The notes below the pieces were generated by a model. That model saw only the letters and a program-made list of their open reading frames with translations. It did not search any database and was not told the DNA's origin. Positions 33,950 to 46,536 of a DNA stretch of 64,000 nt are shown here, piece after piece (the first letter of the stretch is position 1; each line of letters starts with the position of its first letter). The stretch lies in assembly GCA_011032825.1 (NCBI GenBank), contig JAADJZ010000020.1, positions 620,001 to 684,000 of the forward strand, read 5' to 3'. The DNA comes from Massariosphaeria phaeospora (lineage: Eukaryota > Ascomycota > Dothideomycetes > Pleosporales). The position numbers and the translations under genes were made by a program.

Positions 33950-36900
33950 ATCATCATTATCTACCCATTATCACATTTTCACCACCACTCCACCTGAACG
34001 TTCACCATCACACTCTTCACACATAGCACCGTCCAGAAATATTCCGGCACTCATTTCAGCGAGTTGACCAGAGTTTTTCGCTGAGATATTTCCATTCTCG
34101 ACGGAACGACTCATTACTAGCGAACTGAGGGCTTTTGGACGGCGGCTCCATGTTCAACAACGTTCTTGGTGTCAGTGGTTTGGATACTATCTTCTGTCAA
34201 GGAGGAGACACCGCAGACATAGGCCAACGATCCTCAATTCTATTGGAGTGCACCGCATGTAAATAACCCAAGTGATATGGGGCAAATTCGCGTTGACTTG
34301 GAGATGTAGGGAGCTGGCTGTCGGTTTTTCACATGGGTTCGAAGCGGATCTTGTTTTAGAGAGAAATCGGAAGGCTAAACCATACACACGATGTTGAACG
34401 GTTTTCGTCCATTATATCTTTGCGACAGAAAGCGCGCAAGTCCCATGTTCGGAGCTGCGCTAATTTTGGATCCCATGAACTCGGCGGGAAATGTTTTTTT
34501 AGTCAGACCACGGCAATACGGTAGATTACCACTCGGAGTTCAGGAGGGAGGGAGACGCTTGCGTTTCTTTTATTTACAAACCGCCCGCCACACATCGCCG
34601 TCCTCCCGGTGGGGTTTCTTGTAGTTTCAATCTAATATATCTTTTGCGGCCGAGACAGCGCAGTCTCCATTGACATCCGAAACAACACATTTGCTTCAGG
34701 ATTCTAAAATCGATGATTTTCTCGAGTCAACGTGTGCAGGCTGAGCTTGCGAGGCTGGGGAGACATGGGTAAAGTGGACCCGTGTTTTGTTTCTAAAGCG
34801 AGCGCCACACATCGCGTTTTCTTCTTGGTTCTTTTCGGCAGCACACCTCATGGGTGAATGCCAGTATAGCCTGTAGTTCTGTACATTGAGTGAGTGAACT
34901 TGTGCTGAGAAGCTGCGCTCGACATGGTTCTATCTAGCTGGCGTTTTCTACCCGAAGCATAGTATGGCCGGCCTTCGGTTTAGGGATGCATATTATGGCA
35001 ATGCATCGCCTTTTTAGGAGTCAAAGAACGCATGAAACGTGTTGGTATTGTTTTTAAGAGAGTGACTCCTATAGGGAATGTTGTGACGCGAAGAGAGGAG
35101 AACCCATACATCGATCGTGATGACTTTTAGTTGATTTCCCGCTTATAGGAGTTGGTGTGACGAAGAAGAACATGTTGGCTGCGACTAAAGCTGATTTTAC
35201 GCGGCCCATGTGGAAGTACTCGGACATGGACGTGTTCAAGTGTCTTTTTCAAGTTCATTTTCAAAGCCTTCATTCATGGATACGTCCATCTAGTTTTTTC
35301 TTTGGCTTGTTTCTCATCATCCGACGACAGCGAAAGCGCTAGATCCATGCATGATATTCTTCACTGATTTATCATCGTCTACCATATGCAGTTGTCTGCG
35401 GCCATGATCGCTTGGCATGTTTATTTCTATTGAGATCGCGGTTACTCGCGAAGGTCATGAATATGTCCACAGTGCGTTTTAGGACTCCTATGCTTATTGT
35501 TTCATTCATCTAAATATCGTATTGCGAATTTTGTAACAGTTCGAGGGTACGACAGCATCTCTTCAGCTCATAGCGGTTGCCAAGGTCAGTTTTCAAAGCA
35601 GTGATGCTACCCTTGAGATCTGCGCTCATACGAGTTATCGAATAAAGGCGCATAGAGAGTGGTTCTCCAGCGGGTTGGAAGGGAGAAGGTCAAGTAGCGG
35701 ATGATGTAGGGTTTGAGAATTGGTGAGGGGAATTCTCATAGGGAAGGTTCGTTTCACTTTTTGATAGTCTAAAGCAAGTTGTGTGTGCAGGAGATTCATG
35801 GAGAAAGAGAAGGTGCTTTTATAGCCGTCTTTGATATATGGCCGTAGATAGATCGCGAAGATAAGCGGCACTGCGCATGAAACTTGACCATGAAGCTTTT
35901 CGCGGGCTTCTTTGGACATGGTTCGTCGCAATCTGATATTTTTATGGAAAACAGTACGGGCGTTTATCTTCGGAACATGTTACGATGTATCCGTGGCTTA
36001 TACTATTCGTTCCGGCAGACGGAAATATCGATAAACAATGTGAATAACGCGTATAGAACCATATGAGGCATAGACGGCGATTTTGTCGAGGCCAAGAGCT
36101 AGAGTGGTGGAGGTTTTCCGTAGCCTATTTAGTATCAGAATTTGAGTCACTCACTCACAGAGTGCTTCACAACATGATCTTGGTTCACTCGTATTTTCAT
36201 CCATTTGCGATACGTTGATTTGTTTGTAAAGAGATAGACCACACCCAAGATATATGGAATACTGCGTCGAAGAGACAGGATAACCATTTGCATATCAAGT
36301 CTTCCTTTCGTATGTTGGGTGGCCTGGTCTTCGAATGCTCCTCACTCATAATCAGGAGTCTTGAGCCATTCTCAAGAGACAGGAGGTCCGTCGCAGTGTA
36401 TAAGCCTCTACAGCGAGGTGCGTATGAGTTGGTATAACCCCTCATTCACTCAAGCCGTCCATAACTTTTGTGCATGACAGGGTGAATTTTCGAATTTGAT
36501 TCAGGTGGCGGAGTAAGCGAGTTGTCTCATTTCATTTGAATTCCAGCGTTATAGGTTCCGGCGTACAGAACATGTCGAAATTGGTGTCAATATTGGTATA
36601 GTCGAAGGCCATTGAAGTTCAGGACCGCCCATTTTGAATGCCTAAACTGTCCCCATGATAGGATTACCAGTACATAAGATATATTCAAAGTATCGAAATC
36701 CACAAGGATGTATATGAACGCAACGGCGCTTCAGCATAGTTTCGCTCAGTCGATCGTGTAGCCGCTTTTTGAGCCAGTGCGGGAAATTCCGCAACTCTGT
36801 GTACTCCGTCACACCCATGACTCCTTTGCACAGGTGTTTTTTATCTCATTTTAACCCCAACCGTGGAACATCGTTCAAGTTTATTCCAGAACAGTGATCA

Positions 36901-37170
36901 GGATGTTCGCCACGCCCGGAACCACAACATGGGTATATACTCTCAGTTTCCAGACGAGAACCCAGCCCATGCGGCTATCGTGCTTGAATTTCTGATAGCG
37001 TAGAAGCTCCACTATCTCTACAAGCAAGAGCGAGTCGAGTACATCGATCTCCGAAGGGGTGTTTTTGAATGCTGCGGACTGTTTCATAGAAGTGTGGGAG
37101 GTGTATGAGGTTTGAAGAGCGAGGAATCTTTATATTCTTTTTGTGGCGTACTTTCAAGACGAGTGATGCC
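33950..37170. repeat. Left, most degenerate part of the cassette array
   Basis: No gene is seen in 3.2 kb. Phrases of the array to the right recur in weakened form: CATG followed within about 20 bases by a T-run (about 34478, 35033, 35459), CGCCACACATCGC (34585, 34801), GAGAGGAGAACCC. One cassette is still readable on the minus strand: a TATAAAAG box at 35816-35823 and an ATG at 35739 that opens 34 codons ending at 35635 (MRIPLTNSQTLHHPLLDL). The left border is uncertain. Confidence 0.4.
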
Positions 37171-40100
37171 CAGAGATGTCAACAATCAATTCAGATTGCG
37201 AGATTGAATTGATTGATTGATTTGTCATCAATCAATCAATCAATCTCGCAGGCGCTCTCATAGCAATCAATTCAATCTGAGATGCCTGGATTGATTGGAT
37301 TGAATTGATAACGATCCAAGCCCCCCCTCCCTCGCCCCCCTGCCTAACTTTGGTGTTGCTGAGGGCGTAAAGTAGCCAAAATATAAATTGCCTAAGTTCG
37401 ATTCTCGCCAAAAACGTAAATATTAAAATATTTTCGCTTAGCTGCCTATCTTAGGCTTAGCGCCGCCGCGTAAAATTTTCTGAAAATCTCAATTTCTTAC
37501 GCGCCTCTCAACGCGTACATCTACACTCTCATTGCCGCCGCCCACGCCGCCTACAGTACGTATTTTTGACGCGCTTTTCGCTCGTACGCTTACCTGTTAG
37601 ATGAACTGTAACCTTTTCGCCGTATTTTCGCAGCGCGTCGATCGCGAGGCAACGCAACTGTCGGGTGCTGCGTCATTCTACCAGGCAACTGATACCGATT
37701 CTACGATCGACGATACGCCCGCCTACGATCCGTTTACTGCCTCTGCCGATGGAGATTACCAAGGCCTAGATTGGACGCGCGTCCTAAATCTGATAAAGCC
37801 ACCGTACAGCGCAAAGCGCAAACGCGAGAGCTGGGTGTTTCAACATGGCTAGCGCCTATGGCACCGAAAAGAGGAGGCGATATACTGGCTCTGCAAGTTT
37901 TGCTACACACACAAATCAATGGGTGGATTATACAAAGCGGCAGAGGCTACCTCAGCTATAGCGCGGCATCTCGGCGAGCAGAAACCTGGCCATGGTGTTG
38001 ACAGAGGTGGCTCTATAACGTTCAAAAAAGAAGCCTCTATCGTCGCGCATTTGCACCGCCGTGGCCTCGGCGTCAGCCAAGCAGTTGCTAATGAGATTGT
38101 TGACAGCTTCTCGCCGCGCGTTTTTCAACAGGCGCTTATTGACTGGATTGCGACTGACAATCAAGCTCTCCGCGTTATCGAGGTGCCTGCGTTTCGTGAG
38201 ATGATCCAGGCAGCCAATCCGCTCGCCGAGCGCGCTCTCTGGCGGAGTTACAATACGGCGCAGGCGTACATTATGGAGGAATACAACGCCTACCTGCCTG
38301 CTGTTGTTAGCTACCTAAAACAGGCGCGCTTAGCGATCTACATTTTATTTGACAATTAGACGTCAATCGGCGGCAAACGGGCGCTTACTAGAATCTGCGT
38401 ACATTACCTAAACGCAGCGAGCGAGCAGGTAAACTACCTGCTTGGCCTGCCAACGCTGTCGGGCGAGCACTTCGGCGCAAACGTTGCAGCAATCGTAAGC
38501 TCAACTCTCCGTACGTTTCATATAAGAAAAGAAGCCCTAGGTTACTTTGTACTTAATAACGCTTTTAACAACGACACCGCGATCGACGCTCTAGCAGAGG
38601 AGTGCAGCTTCAACGCAAAGCACCGGAGATTGCGCTGCACCTGCCACATACTCAATCTCGCCGCCTAGCGCGTAATATTTGGCCAAAATCGTGAGGCGTT
38701 TAAGAACTCAAATGACACTCTCGCTGTACGTACGCCTCGCTCTCTCAAATCAACCTAGCTAACCTATACAGGCAGAGGAGGAGTACATGAACGAGTGGCG
38801 CAAAGCTGGCCCGCTTGGAGTACTGTTTGACGTCATCGCCTCAATATGTACTCCGCAGGCTCGTGAGTTGCTAGAGCGCTTTCAACAGGATGAGGCTACT
38901 TAGCTGGGCACCGCTACACCCAAATTTACGCCTAAGGAGCTCAAAAAACCAGTCAAGACGCGCTGGAATTCTTACTACGACTGCTTTAAGCGCGCTGTTG
39001 AGCTACGGGCGCCACTTGATGATTATATAGCGCACAAATCAGGCGAGTACAATCGCCACACAGCTCGCCGCCAACCTCGCGCAGTTGCTCGCCCTCTCGA
39101 CGCCAGCAAATCTCGCCTGTTTATTAGAGAGAGCAGGCTTACAGGCAAAGATTAGGCTACTATAACGAAGTATCTCGAGCTGCTCAAGCCTTTCAAGGAG
39201 GCGACTAGCTGGCTTGAAGGCCGAGGCAGTGCTGGCCGCCATGGCGCGATCTGGGAGGTGATCTCTACGTTTGAGTAGCTTACTAATGCGCTGGAGGCTC
39301 TGCGTGAGCGAGTTGACGCCGTGGATTACAACGATCCCGACGCGCCTGAGAATCACGTCAAAACCAACCTCAATCTCGCTATATCTAAGATTGAGGAGTA
39401 CTACGCAAAGTTTGAGGACGCCCTAGCGTATTACGCTGCTCTACGCCTTCATCCCGCCTACAACAATTACGTTGATATCGCCTGGAGAGTACCGCCAGAT
39501 GATGACGTAGATGGCCACCCGCGAGAGGAGTAGCTAAAGGCCAACAACAAGGGCTTTCAACTGCTCTGGGCGAGAGCCAAGGAGAAAGCTGCCGCTGCCG
39601 ATCCTGAGTCACCACAAGCGCCCTAAAGTAAGAAACTACGGCCTGATTACGCACTCAATCGCACCGAGTTTATGAGAGCTACGATGAAAGAGGGGGAAAC
39701 TCTTATAGATATAGAGGACGAGTATGAACTGTGGAGATTAGAGAAAGCACTTGATCTCTCTCACAAGCTCGCTCAGCAGCCGATCGCCTACTGGCTGTCA
39801 AAAGAGCAACAGTACCCCGTCTTGGCACAGTTTGCTATGGATATTTTGAGTATCCCTGCCGCTGCGGCAGATTGCGAGAGGACTTTTAGTGAATTGGCAG
39901 ATTTAATAGGCGTACAGAGATTGCGGATGCTCCCTGACCTACTCTCGGCGCTGCAGAGCCTTCGCTCCTAGAAACGCCTTGGAATCCAGAAGTCTAAAAC
40001 GCCCTACAAACCTAGCTATATACCAGACCTGACGATTTGCCAAATCAACGAGTACTTAAACCAATTCACTGAGTTTGGGGCTGAGGAGTAGGATTACTAA

Positions 40101-40231
40101 TCAATCAATCCAATTCAATCCGAAAACTCGTCAAATCTTATCAATCAATCCAATCAAGCTAGGCAGAGATTTTTGAGCAATCAATCAAGCTCGCGGCAGC
40201 GAGCTTGATTGATTGATTATTGACAACTCTG
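37171..40231 (+). mobile_element. hAT transposon copy 1, 3061 bp, degenerate
   Basis: The ends read CAGAGATGTCAACAATC (left) and, reverse-complemented, CAGAGTTGTCAATAATC (right). GTGATGCC flanks the element on both sides (37163-37170, 40232-40239), a perfect 8-bp target duplication. Subterminal regions are packed with AATCAATC/GATTGATT repeats, probable transposase binding sites, some arranged as hairpins. Inside lies one plus-strand transposase gene with many stops. It belongs to the same family as copy 2 at 49308. Confidence 0.92.
37601..40091 (+). pseudogene. hAT transposase, broken by about nine lesions
   Basis: A 5' UTR intron (GTACGT donor, TTAG before ATG 37601) precedes MNCNLFAVFSQRVDREATQL. 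The BED-like region is damaged by a frame change near 37850. The RNase-H-like core follows (PAVVSYLKQARLAIYILFDN, then GGKRALTRICVHYLNAA, EALGYFVLNNAFNNDTA, RRLRCTCHILNLAA). After a short intron (donor GTACGT near 38733) it continues with EWRKAGPLGVLFDVIASIC and VKTRWNSYYD. The hAT dimerisation region at the end is well kept (ADCERTFSELADLIG). In-frame stops are nearly all TAG, mostly where the other copy or the family has Trp or Gln (TGG or CAG), i.e. TpG-to-TpA or CpA-to-TpA changes. Confidence 0.9.
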
Positions 40232-41377
40232 GTGATGCCCTACTACGTCAATTCCAACGGACATGCTTTAATAAGCTCGGTCATTAGGTATTTTGGATTA
40301 TGTCAGAGGTCCGACGGAGATACATTCCAAAAGGCCTAGGGTGCTTTTGAGTTGCGTAACCGCTTGACGTTTTCTGCGGAGTTTAGATAGGGGTTGAGGG
40401 AGTAGAAATCTTTCGGAGTCCACAAGAGTTTACACAACTTGTAGGCTTTGTGGTACAGGAGAGATGTTGATGTCGAGTAATTAGGTGAACCACGGAGGAC
40501 ATAGTGAATGTTCTTTTTCGATATTTAAGCGCAGAGACATGCGCTAGGATGCCATGCGTTTTATATTCAATGATGCTCCATTGAAGAATACGCGAGGAGA
40601 AACATGTATAACATCGCGGCGGGTTTGAATTGGAGCGAGCGATTATGTAGAGCTAGAGGGGCGACCGAGAGGAGTAGAGGATCCTTACAACGCTGTCGGA
40701 GTACCTCGACCAGGAGACGCAGCACGCCATGATATGCCATTGCGGAGAATTCCATAACATGGCTGAGGAATGGAACAACTGGAGTTCCCAACGAGGCACA
40801 TTCGGCCAAGCCTTTGGTAGTTTTAATACTGGAAAGTGTTGATTTCCGTGTAAAGAGACGGAGGTCAGGTAGAGTGGGTTCTTTCTAGATCTCCTCGCAA
40901 AGGACCATACAAATTGTACCCCACACTTTGCGTCCATGGAACAGCCAACAAGATTCCCAAGGAAGCGCCAGAATCCGGATCCCTCAGACAAACTCATACA
41001 GCGTGAAGAATCTGAATTTCAGTAACAAAATTGTTCATGCCGTGTGAAAAGCCAGGGTATTAAAGGAGTAAGTTCTGATTAATTCCCAACTCCGTAGCCT
41101 GCAGAAGCAAGCCGCGCGACATGCATACTGTTGTATATGTTTTCACATAGCTGAGATTCGTGAAGCGTAAGCCCGTTAGAGATACATGAATTGTAAGTCG
41201 TACAGTTTATAGCAATGAGGACTGTGATATGATGCGGAGTAGGAAGCAAGTGATTCCCACGGTCGAAACTGTCCGCGCAACATGGAACCCATTGAGACTT
41301 ACTTTCTGCGTCGACATACATAAGGGTGCTTGAGAAAGAATTACACAGGAGAACCATTGAACGCTTAAAGAATGGGT

Positions 41378-41698
41378 TTATTGTAGTGAGAGTCGTGAGG
41401 TTGTGCGGCGTAGAAGAGAAAGAAGCAGCAGGAGGGTCTTAATATCGTCTTTTAGGAGTCGTGGCGGATGCATGGGCTTTAGGTATGCATTTCTTCTATC
41501 CAAGACGTCCATTAGAGTGCGTATCTGCGTTTTATAGGTATTTTGGTATATATCGTTCCCGAAATGTACATTGAGAGAGAACGTAGGAGGTGAACGAAGA
41601 GCTTCATATCCGCGGTCTTCGTGCACAGATAAGATCCGCATTACGTTCATTATTCGGAGTGTGTGGATTTTGAAACATGGAAGCCGCGCGCAAAACAT
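41378..41698 (-). CDS. Cassette ORF, 106 codons
   Basis: The longest ORF of subfamily 1. It starts exactly at the cassette ATG (41698), 79-85 nt downstream of a minus-strand TATAAAG at 41777-41783. N-terminus MFCARLPCFKIHTLRIMNVM is similar to the neighbouring cassette ORF openings (RCPRFKMHTFF in the ORF from 42067). The rest matches nothing I know. Translation is unproven. Confidence 0.25.
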   Translation of the reverse strand: MFCARLPCFKIHTLRIMNVMRILSVHEDRGYEALRSPPTFSLNVHFGNDIYQNTYKTQIRTLMDVLDRRNAYLKPMHPPRLLKDDIKTLLLLLSLLRRTTSRLSLQ

Positions 41699-43487
41699 AT
41701 GTGTGATCGTTCCCCAATCTTTTAGTTAGCTGAGCGCTACAGGGTGCGAGGAGGAAGCGAGAAACGATACAGGGTCCTTTATATTTGCGATCTTTGCGCA
41801 AGAGGGCCGCACCACAGTCATAGTGTTAGTTTGATTTGAGCTTTTGGAATGCGAAGGCGCGCAGAACGGCACATGTCAGTTATCTCCCCCTCTTTTAGTA
41901 CAGCAAGTTGCTGTAAATATATGAGGAGGAACAGTAGAAAGACCGAATCCAGGGTCTTCATGTCGGCGTTCTTCGCAAAACAGGGGAATCGCACGACGAT
42001 CATGATAGAAAAATGTGTGCATTTTGAATCGTGGACAGCGCCCGGAGGCCCATGTGCTGTTGTCCATGTTCTTTTTAGTGCAGCTAGATGCTGCGATTTG
42101 CTTGAGGGAAGGAACTCCAAGGACGAGTCAATAAGGTCTTTGCCAAAGAGAACGACTCCTTGTTCATAACTTGATTCGCTTGTGACTTTTCAGCCGCGGA
42201 CAGCGCACAACACACATAGGGAGGTTTGACATGTATTTTTTAATGTAGCTGAAGACCCACGCGGGTAGGAAGCGAAGTAGAAAAGAAGATATCTGTATAT
42301 GTGCCTTCCCGGCGGCAAAAGTCGCACCACGTTCATAGAATGTAGGGTATGTGGTTTCTGAGACGCAGGAAAGACACATTTTGCGGTACAGAAGGTTTTA
42401 AGTGCAGCCAACCGCGACGTAGCCCTGCACTAAAATAGACGCCCGATGTTCATACATACGTGATTTTGAGAATTAAAGACACCTTGTATGTTCGGACACC
42501 TAGCGCCGCGCAAGCAGGCACATATACGATCGACCCGGCAAGTTTTAGTGTAGCTAGATGCTGCGACCTTATGTGGAGAACAACAGTAAGAAGTAAGACT
42601 CATTGAAATCCTGATAGTAGTCTTTTCCAGGAGTTGAGACGCAGAACCATGTACGGGACGATCTCCCGTTTTAATCCAAATATCCGACATGGCATCAAGG
42701 AACCGAAAGCGCCTCCGGCACATGAACCGTAACCTTGAGTACTTTTTGATACAGCCAAGAGACTACGGCATGTTGTAGGGACAGGAAGTAGGCAAGTAGA
42801 ACATAACAGAAGATGATATAGATCTTCGTTTCCAGAACTACCATAACACACACTTCAAATATTTCAAGTGTTCGTAACGCCCAACGTGCTCAGGCAGCGA
42901 AAGACGCCCAAAGAGGCTCATACCAGACTGGATTGGGCCATTTATAGCCGTCAAGAGCCACACCTTAGTACGAAAATCTAGGTAGAAAGCAAGAGAACAT
43001 GGATTTCTGGATCCGCGATCTTCTCCCCAATCCAAAAAGCACATCATGTACAGTGCAAAGTCTTTCAATGATTCCAGACGGTCAATATGTTGACGCTGCA
43101 AGACGCACAAAACGACATGTCGCTTTCGCTTTCGGATTTTCAGCGCCGCAAGACCCAGATCCGTGTTGTCGAAGAAGGGAGAGCACACGACCACATGTCT
43201 AGTCGTGGACGTTTTTTTTATATGTAGTAGACGCTCGAATCCTTCGCTGCGGTGTGCGGGAAGGCAGAAGGCAGCGAGAGGCATGACTTTTCCGACTACC
43301 TTTTTCCAAACTCAACACCCTCGACATGTCGGCTTGGAGAGAAGTTTTTGGATCTGAGATGCCTGCCCTAGTTTCGAAGAACAGAGAGTGCACGACGAGA
43401 CATGCGTTCAATGCCTAAATCTTTTGATGCAATAGAACACTGAAACGCTGCACCGTGGCGGTAAGGAGAGAAAGCAGGAAGCGAGAG

Positions 43488-43607
43488 TCATAGGCTCGTC
43501 CCTCTATCATTTTCCAAAACGAAGACGCGACATGTGAGTTTGTTGAGTAGTTTTAGAGTCAAGACACTCGCGCTGTGCTCGGCGAGCAGAAGGCCCACGC
43601 GACACAT
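43488..43607 (-). CDS. Cassette ORF, 39 residues
   Basis: Opens at the CACATG motif (ATG 43607) with MCRVGLLLAEHSASVLTLKL and ends TGA 43488. The homologous ORF one unit away (ATG 43813) is cut by a stop at codon 4, so conservation is not uniform. Confidence 0.2.
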   Translation of the reverse strand: MCRVGLLLAEHSASVLTLKLLNKLTCRVFVLENDRGTSL

Positions 43608-43995
43608 GGCCTACCTCTTGGACGTTTTCAATGCAGTGAAACACTTGAACGCTTCACGGCAGTGTTGAGAAAGGAAAGAGGAAGCAAAAGCCGTTGAGTC
43701 GTCCTGGTGGCGTTTTCCAAAACAGCGAGACGCGACATGTGAGTTTGTTGGTTAGTTTGAATCTAAGACACCCGCGATGTGCTTAGCAAGCAGAAGGCGC
43801 TCAACGCCACATGTACTTGTTTTTGGACGTTTTCAATGTAGTGCAACACTCAAGTGCTTCACTGTTGTGTTGAAGAACCATCATACGATCCGAGACCATT
43901 TTTCGAAACGGGAGACGCGCAACATAGCAAATCTGCTCAGGAATTTCCAGATTCCAGAACAGGAAGGCGCACCCAACGAGATATCAGCATTATTG

Positions 43996-44142
43996 CTAAG
44001 ATCTTCTAATGTCGCAGGTAGCATATCTGTGTCGAAGAACCAAAGTCGCACCAAACACATGAAGAATGTCGAGAGTGCTTTTCAGTGCATTGAAGGAAAA
44101 CATGCACGTTGTCGAGCACGAAAGGCGAGCAGAACAACACAT
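43996..44142 (-). CDS. Cassette ORF, 48 residues
   Basis: Starts MCCSARLSCSTTCMFSFNAL at ATG 44142, about 93 nt downstream of a TATAAAG box (44234-44240, minus strand), and ends TAG 43996. The opening resembles those at 41698 and 41874. Confidence 0.25.
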   Translation of the reverse strand: MCCSARLSCSTTCMFSFNALKSTLDILHVFGATLVLRHRYATCDIRRS

Positions 44143-44330
44143 GTATTGTCTGGCAGTAATGTTTTAGTACAGCGTAATGCTGAAGAGTAGTGTGAGGAAA
44201 GAAGGAAGAAGAGAGAGAAGACGACGAGGGGTCTTTATACTTCGGCAGATCTGCGGCTCACGTGCGTGATATGAAACGCAGACTCGGATTAGCGCTATGT
44301 AATGCTGTGCATAAGTAAAACAATCATATG

Positions 44331-45315
44331 ATGTTTGTTTTGCATGCTCCCAACATCGACGTCAGGGGCACATTTCGATGAGGTCTGCGCGATTTGTTCG
44401 GCGGGTTTCCCATGATGATTGATTTGTGGACATTTTTAGGTTGAGTCTCGTGCAAGAGTGCAAAGGGACGAGCGTGGTGGCATTGATGGCGGGATGTTGG
44501 ACATGTGCGGTAGTGAAAATCACGTGGTGAGCCTACCGATGCGGATATTGGAATGCTTTGCTGCGTTGCTGTCTTTTTAGTTAAAGCGTGGAGTTGAGCG
44601 AATTTCAGTGAATCATCCCATGGTTGCACGTACCCAGTGCAGAAGTGGGAAATCGGGATACACACCCTCACGGCTGAAAGTCGCCAGCAGAGCAGGAAAC
44701 CAAAGGCAAGTTCGAGTTCAAGAAAGAGGATCTGTTCTTTGCAGAATTGTGAGAGGATGTGGCAAGGCCAGTGGCTTTTTTCCAGTGGTCTGTGTGAACG
44801 GTGTTGGCAACCTTGGAAGAGGGGACGAGTGTGCGGGCGGAGCGGGGCCGCGGCACGTGACATGCACCGTACCTAGGTAGTTACGGGCCCCGGGAATATC
44901 GCAGGTATTACCACTCGGAGCCTACCGAAACTCTCACTGCTCGGGTTGTTCGCCCACAACTCGACATAACTCGACATGTCTCAGCTTTGCAACCGTGACT
45001 CGGATTTACCAAACAGCGATTTGATGTCAGCGCGGCGGCTTTCCGCCCGGCCGCTGACTGATGTAGGGTGGGTTTAGCGGCATCGGCACGTGGGCTTCCG
45101 GTCGCCGAAGGCCAATTACGGCGGCCAGCACCTCAGCTCCTTCTCGAAACACCCCATCTTCAGCCTTTTACTGTGCAGCCGCTGAGGCAGCCATTTCCAA
45201 TTCCGCGTCCGAGCATGTCTGCTCAACTCCCGGCGCCGGGAGGCCCTCTATCTCGCACGCTCATCTACGCACCCCAGCACGAAATATCGCGCATCAATCA
45301 GCCCAGCATGTCGCC
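44331..45315. other. Edge of array and promoter side of nitroreductase gene
   Basis: A minus-strand ORF (44863-44324, 179 codons) and overlapping plus ORFs are open here, but none has a recognisable domain, so I do not call them. 44880-45315 is GC-rich and should hold the nitroreductase promoter. Cassette motifs are not seen between about 44.33 and 46.8 kb. Confidence 0.4.
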
Positions 45316-46536
45316 ATGGCAATAAACACGCGATCCCTGACAGCTGGCCTCTTCGCTGGGCTAGTCCTGGCCGTCGTCCTGCAGCAGCTCTTCCTTGCAC
45401 TCGCCGCCCCCCAAGTGCCGGCGCCTCTTACCCACGCAGCCGCAGACGCAGACCTACTCCATCCAGGGTCCACTTCCTACCCGCTGCCCGCTCCATTCGC
45501 AATTGACGATATGGCGCAGCTGCTGAGGAATTCCTTACAAATCGCCAGACGGCAGGCGGTCCGCTGGGGGCCCGGCGGCTACAAAAGCAGCCCCCTCGCA
45601 GCAGCTCTCTCGCCGACAGGACACCCACACTCGACCTCGACCTCGACCTCGACACCAGCAAGCTCCACCTCTACCTCTCCACGCTTCTCGACAACCGCAG
45701 CAGCCATGACGTCCCTGTCGCAGAAGTCGTTCGCCCAGGCCATCAAGGAGCGCCGCACCATCTACGCGCTCAACAAACAGCCGACCATCGACGACAAGAA
45801 GATTGTCGAGATCGTCAAGGACACGGTGCTGCACGTGCCGTCGTCGTTCAACTCGCAGTCGTCGCGCCTGGTGGTGCTGCTCAACGCCGAGCACGACAAG
45901 TTCTGGGACTTTGTGCTCGAGATCCTGAAGCCCATGGTGCCCGAAGACCAGTTCGCCAGCACCGAACAGCGCATCTCTGGCTTCAAGGGCGGATACGGAA
46001 CGGTGAGTCGGCGCTGCTCTGTATTGAGAAGGTGTTGCGACGCGGGTGAATGAAGCTCTTCGGCTGCTTCGGCTGCTGCCCCACCACCCCCACCATCACA
46101 CCATGACCCCGCGCCACACCCGTCAGCCACCTTACTCATCCCATCACCCCTGACACTCATCCCCCTCCCCTCACACTCCTCGCAACCACCCCCGCTAACA
46201 CCCCTCCAGGTCCTCTTCTTCGAAGACCCCGAGCCCGTTCAAGCCCTGCAAAAGGCCTTCGCCCTCTACGCGCACCACTTCCCCACCTGGTCCGAGCACA
46301 CGTCGGCCATGCACCAGTTCGCGCTGTGGGTCGCGCTCGAGGCCGAGGGCCTGGGCGCCAACCTGCAGCACTACAACCCCATCATCGACCGCAAGGCCCA
46401 GGAGCACTGGAACATCCCCATGGACTGGAAGCTGACGGCCCAGCTGGTGTTCGGCGGCGTCGTCGCGCCCGCCGGCGAGAAGGAGTTCAAGCCTGTGGAG
46501 GGCGAGCGCATGTTTGTGCATGGCGCGAAGGTGTAG
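45316..46536 (+). CDS. Nitroreductase family protein, Frm2/Hbn1 type, with N-terminal extension
   Basis: The coding sequence is join(45316..46002, 46210..46536), 337 residues; the 207-nt intron (GTGAGT...CAG) is long for this window but keeps phase 0. The conserved core starts at residue 131 (MTSLSQKSFAQAIKERRTIY), then KKIVEIVKDTVLHVPSSFNS (FMN-binding start), SSRLVVLLNAEHDKFWD, LFFEDPEPVQALQKAFALYA, SAMHQFALWVALEAEGLGAN and AQLVFGGVVAPAGEKEF. These fit the fungal FMN-dependent nitroreductases related to yeast Frm2 and Hbn1 (oxidative and lipid stress). The core of about 207 residues is the usual full length, so the true start may be ATG 45706. The extension has one hydrophobic segment (10-31) and a Ser/Thr repeat (STSTSTST). 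It is the only solid host gene in the right half. Confidence 0.9.

Larger units (their letters stand above)
40232..44330 (-). repeat. Cassette array, subfamily 1 (about 200 bp period)
   Basis: From about 41.4 kb on, units repeat at roughly 200 bp: (A)CACATG, 16-20 variable bases, TTTTAG or TTTTCA, a GCAGC-AGATGCTGC block, a purine-rich GAGGAAGCGAGA tract, then CTTTATA. Two neighbouring copies at 43526 and 43732 (206 bp apart) are still about 80% alike. On the minus strand CTTTATA is TATAAAG, a canonical TATA box (41777-41783, 44234-44239), with an ATG 79-97 nt downstream (41698, 44142). These ATGs open ORFs starting MFCARLPCFKIHT, MCCSARLSCS, MCRSARLRIP (41874) and MCVVRCPRLKSH (42213). 40.24-41.4 kb is more diverged. 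No host gene is seen. Confidence 0.65.

Noticed and set aside
37390..37412. tRNA-like GTTCGATTC within hAT copy 1 and AGTTCGAATCC in copy 2 (about 49540)
   Set aside because: No tRNA fold is seen; both lie at the same place in the transposon 5' region and are explained by common descent.
44324..44863. 179-codon minus-strand ORF
   Set aside because: His/Cys/Pro-rich sequence without motif; GC-rich DNA with open frames on both strands.
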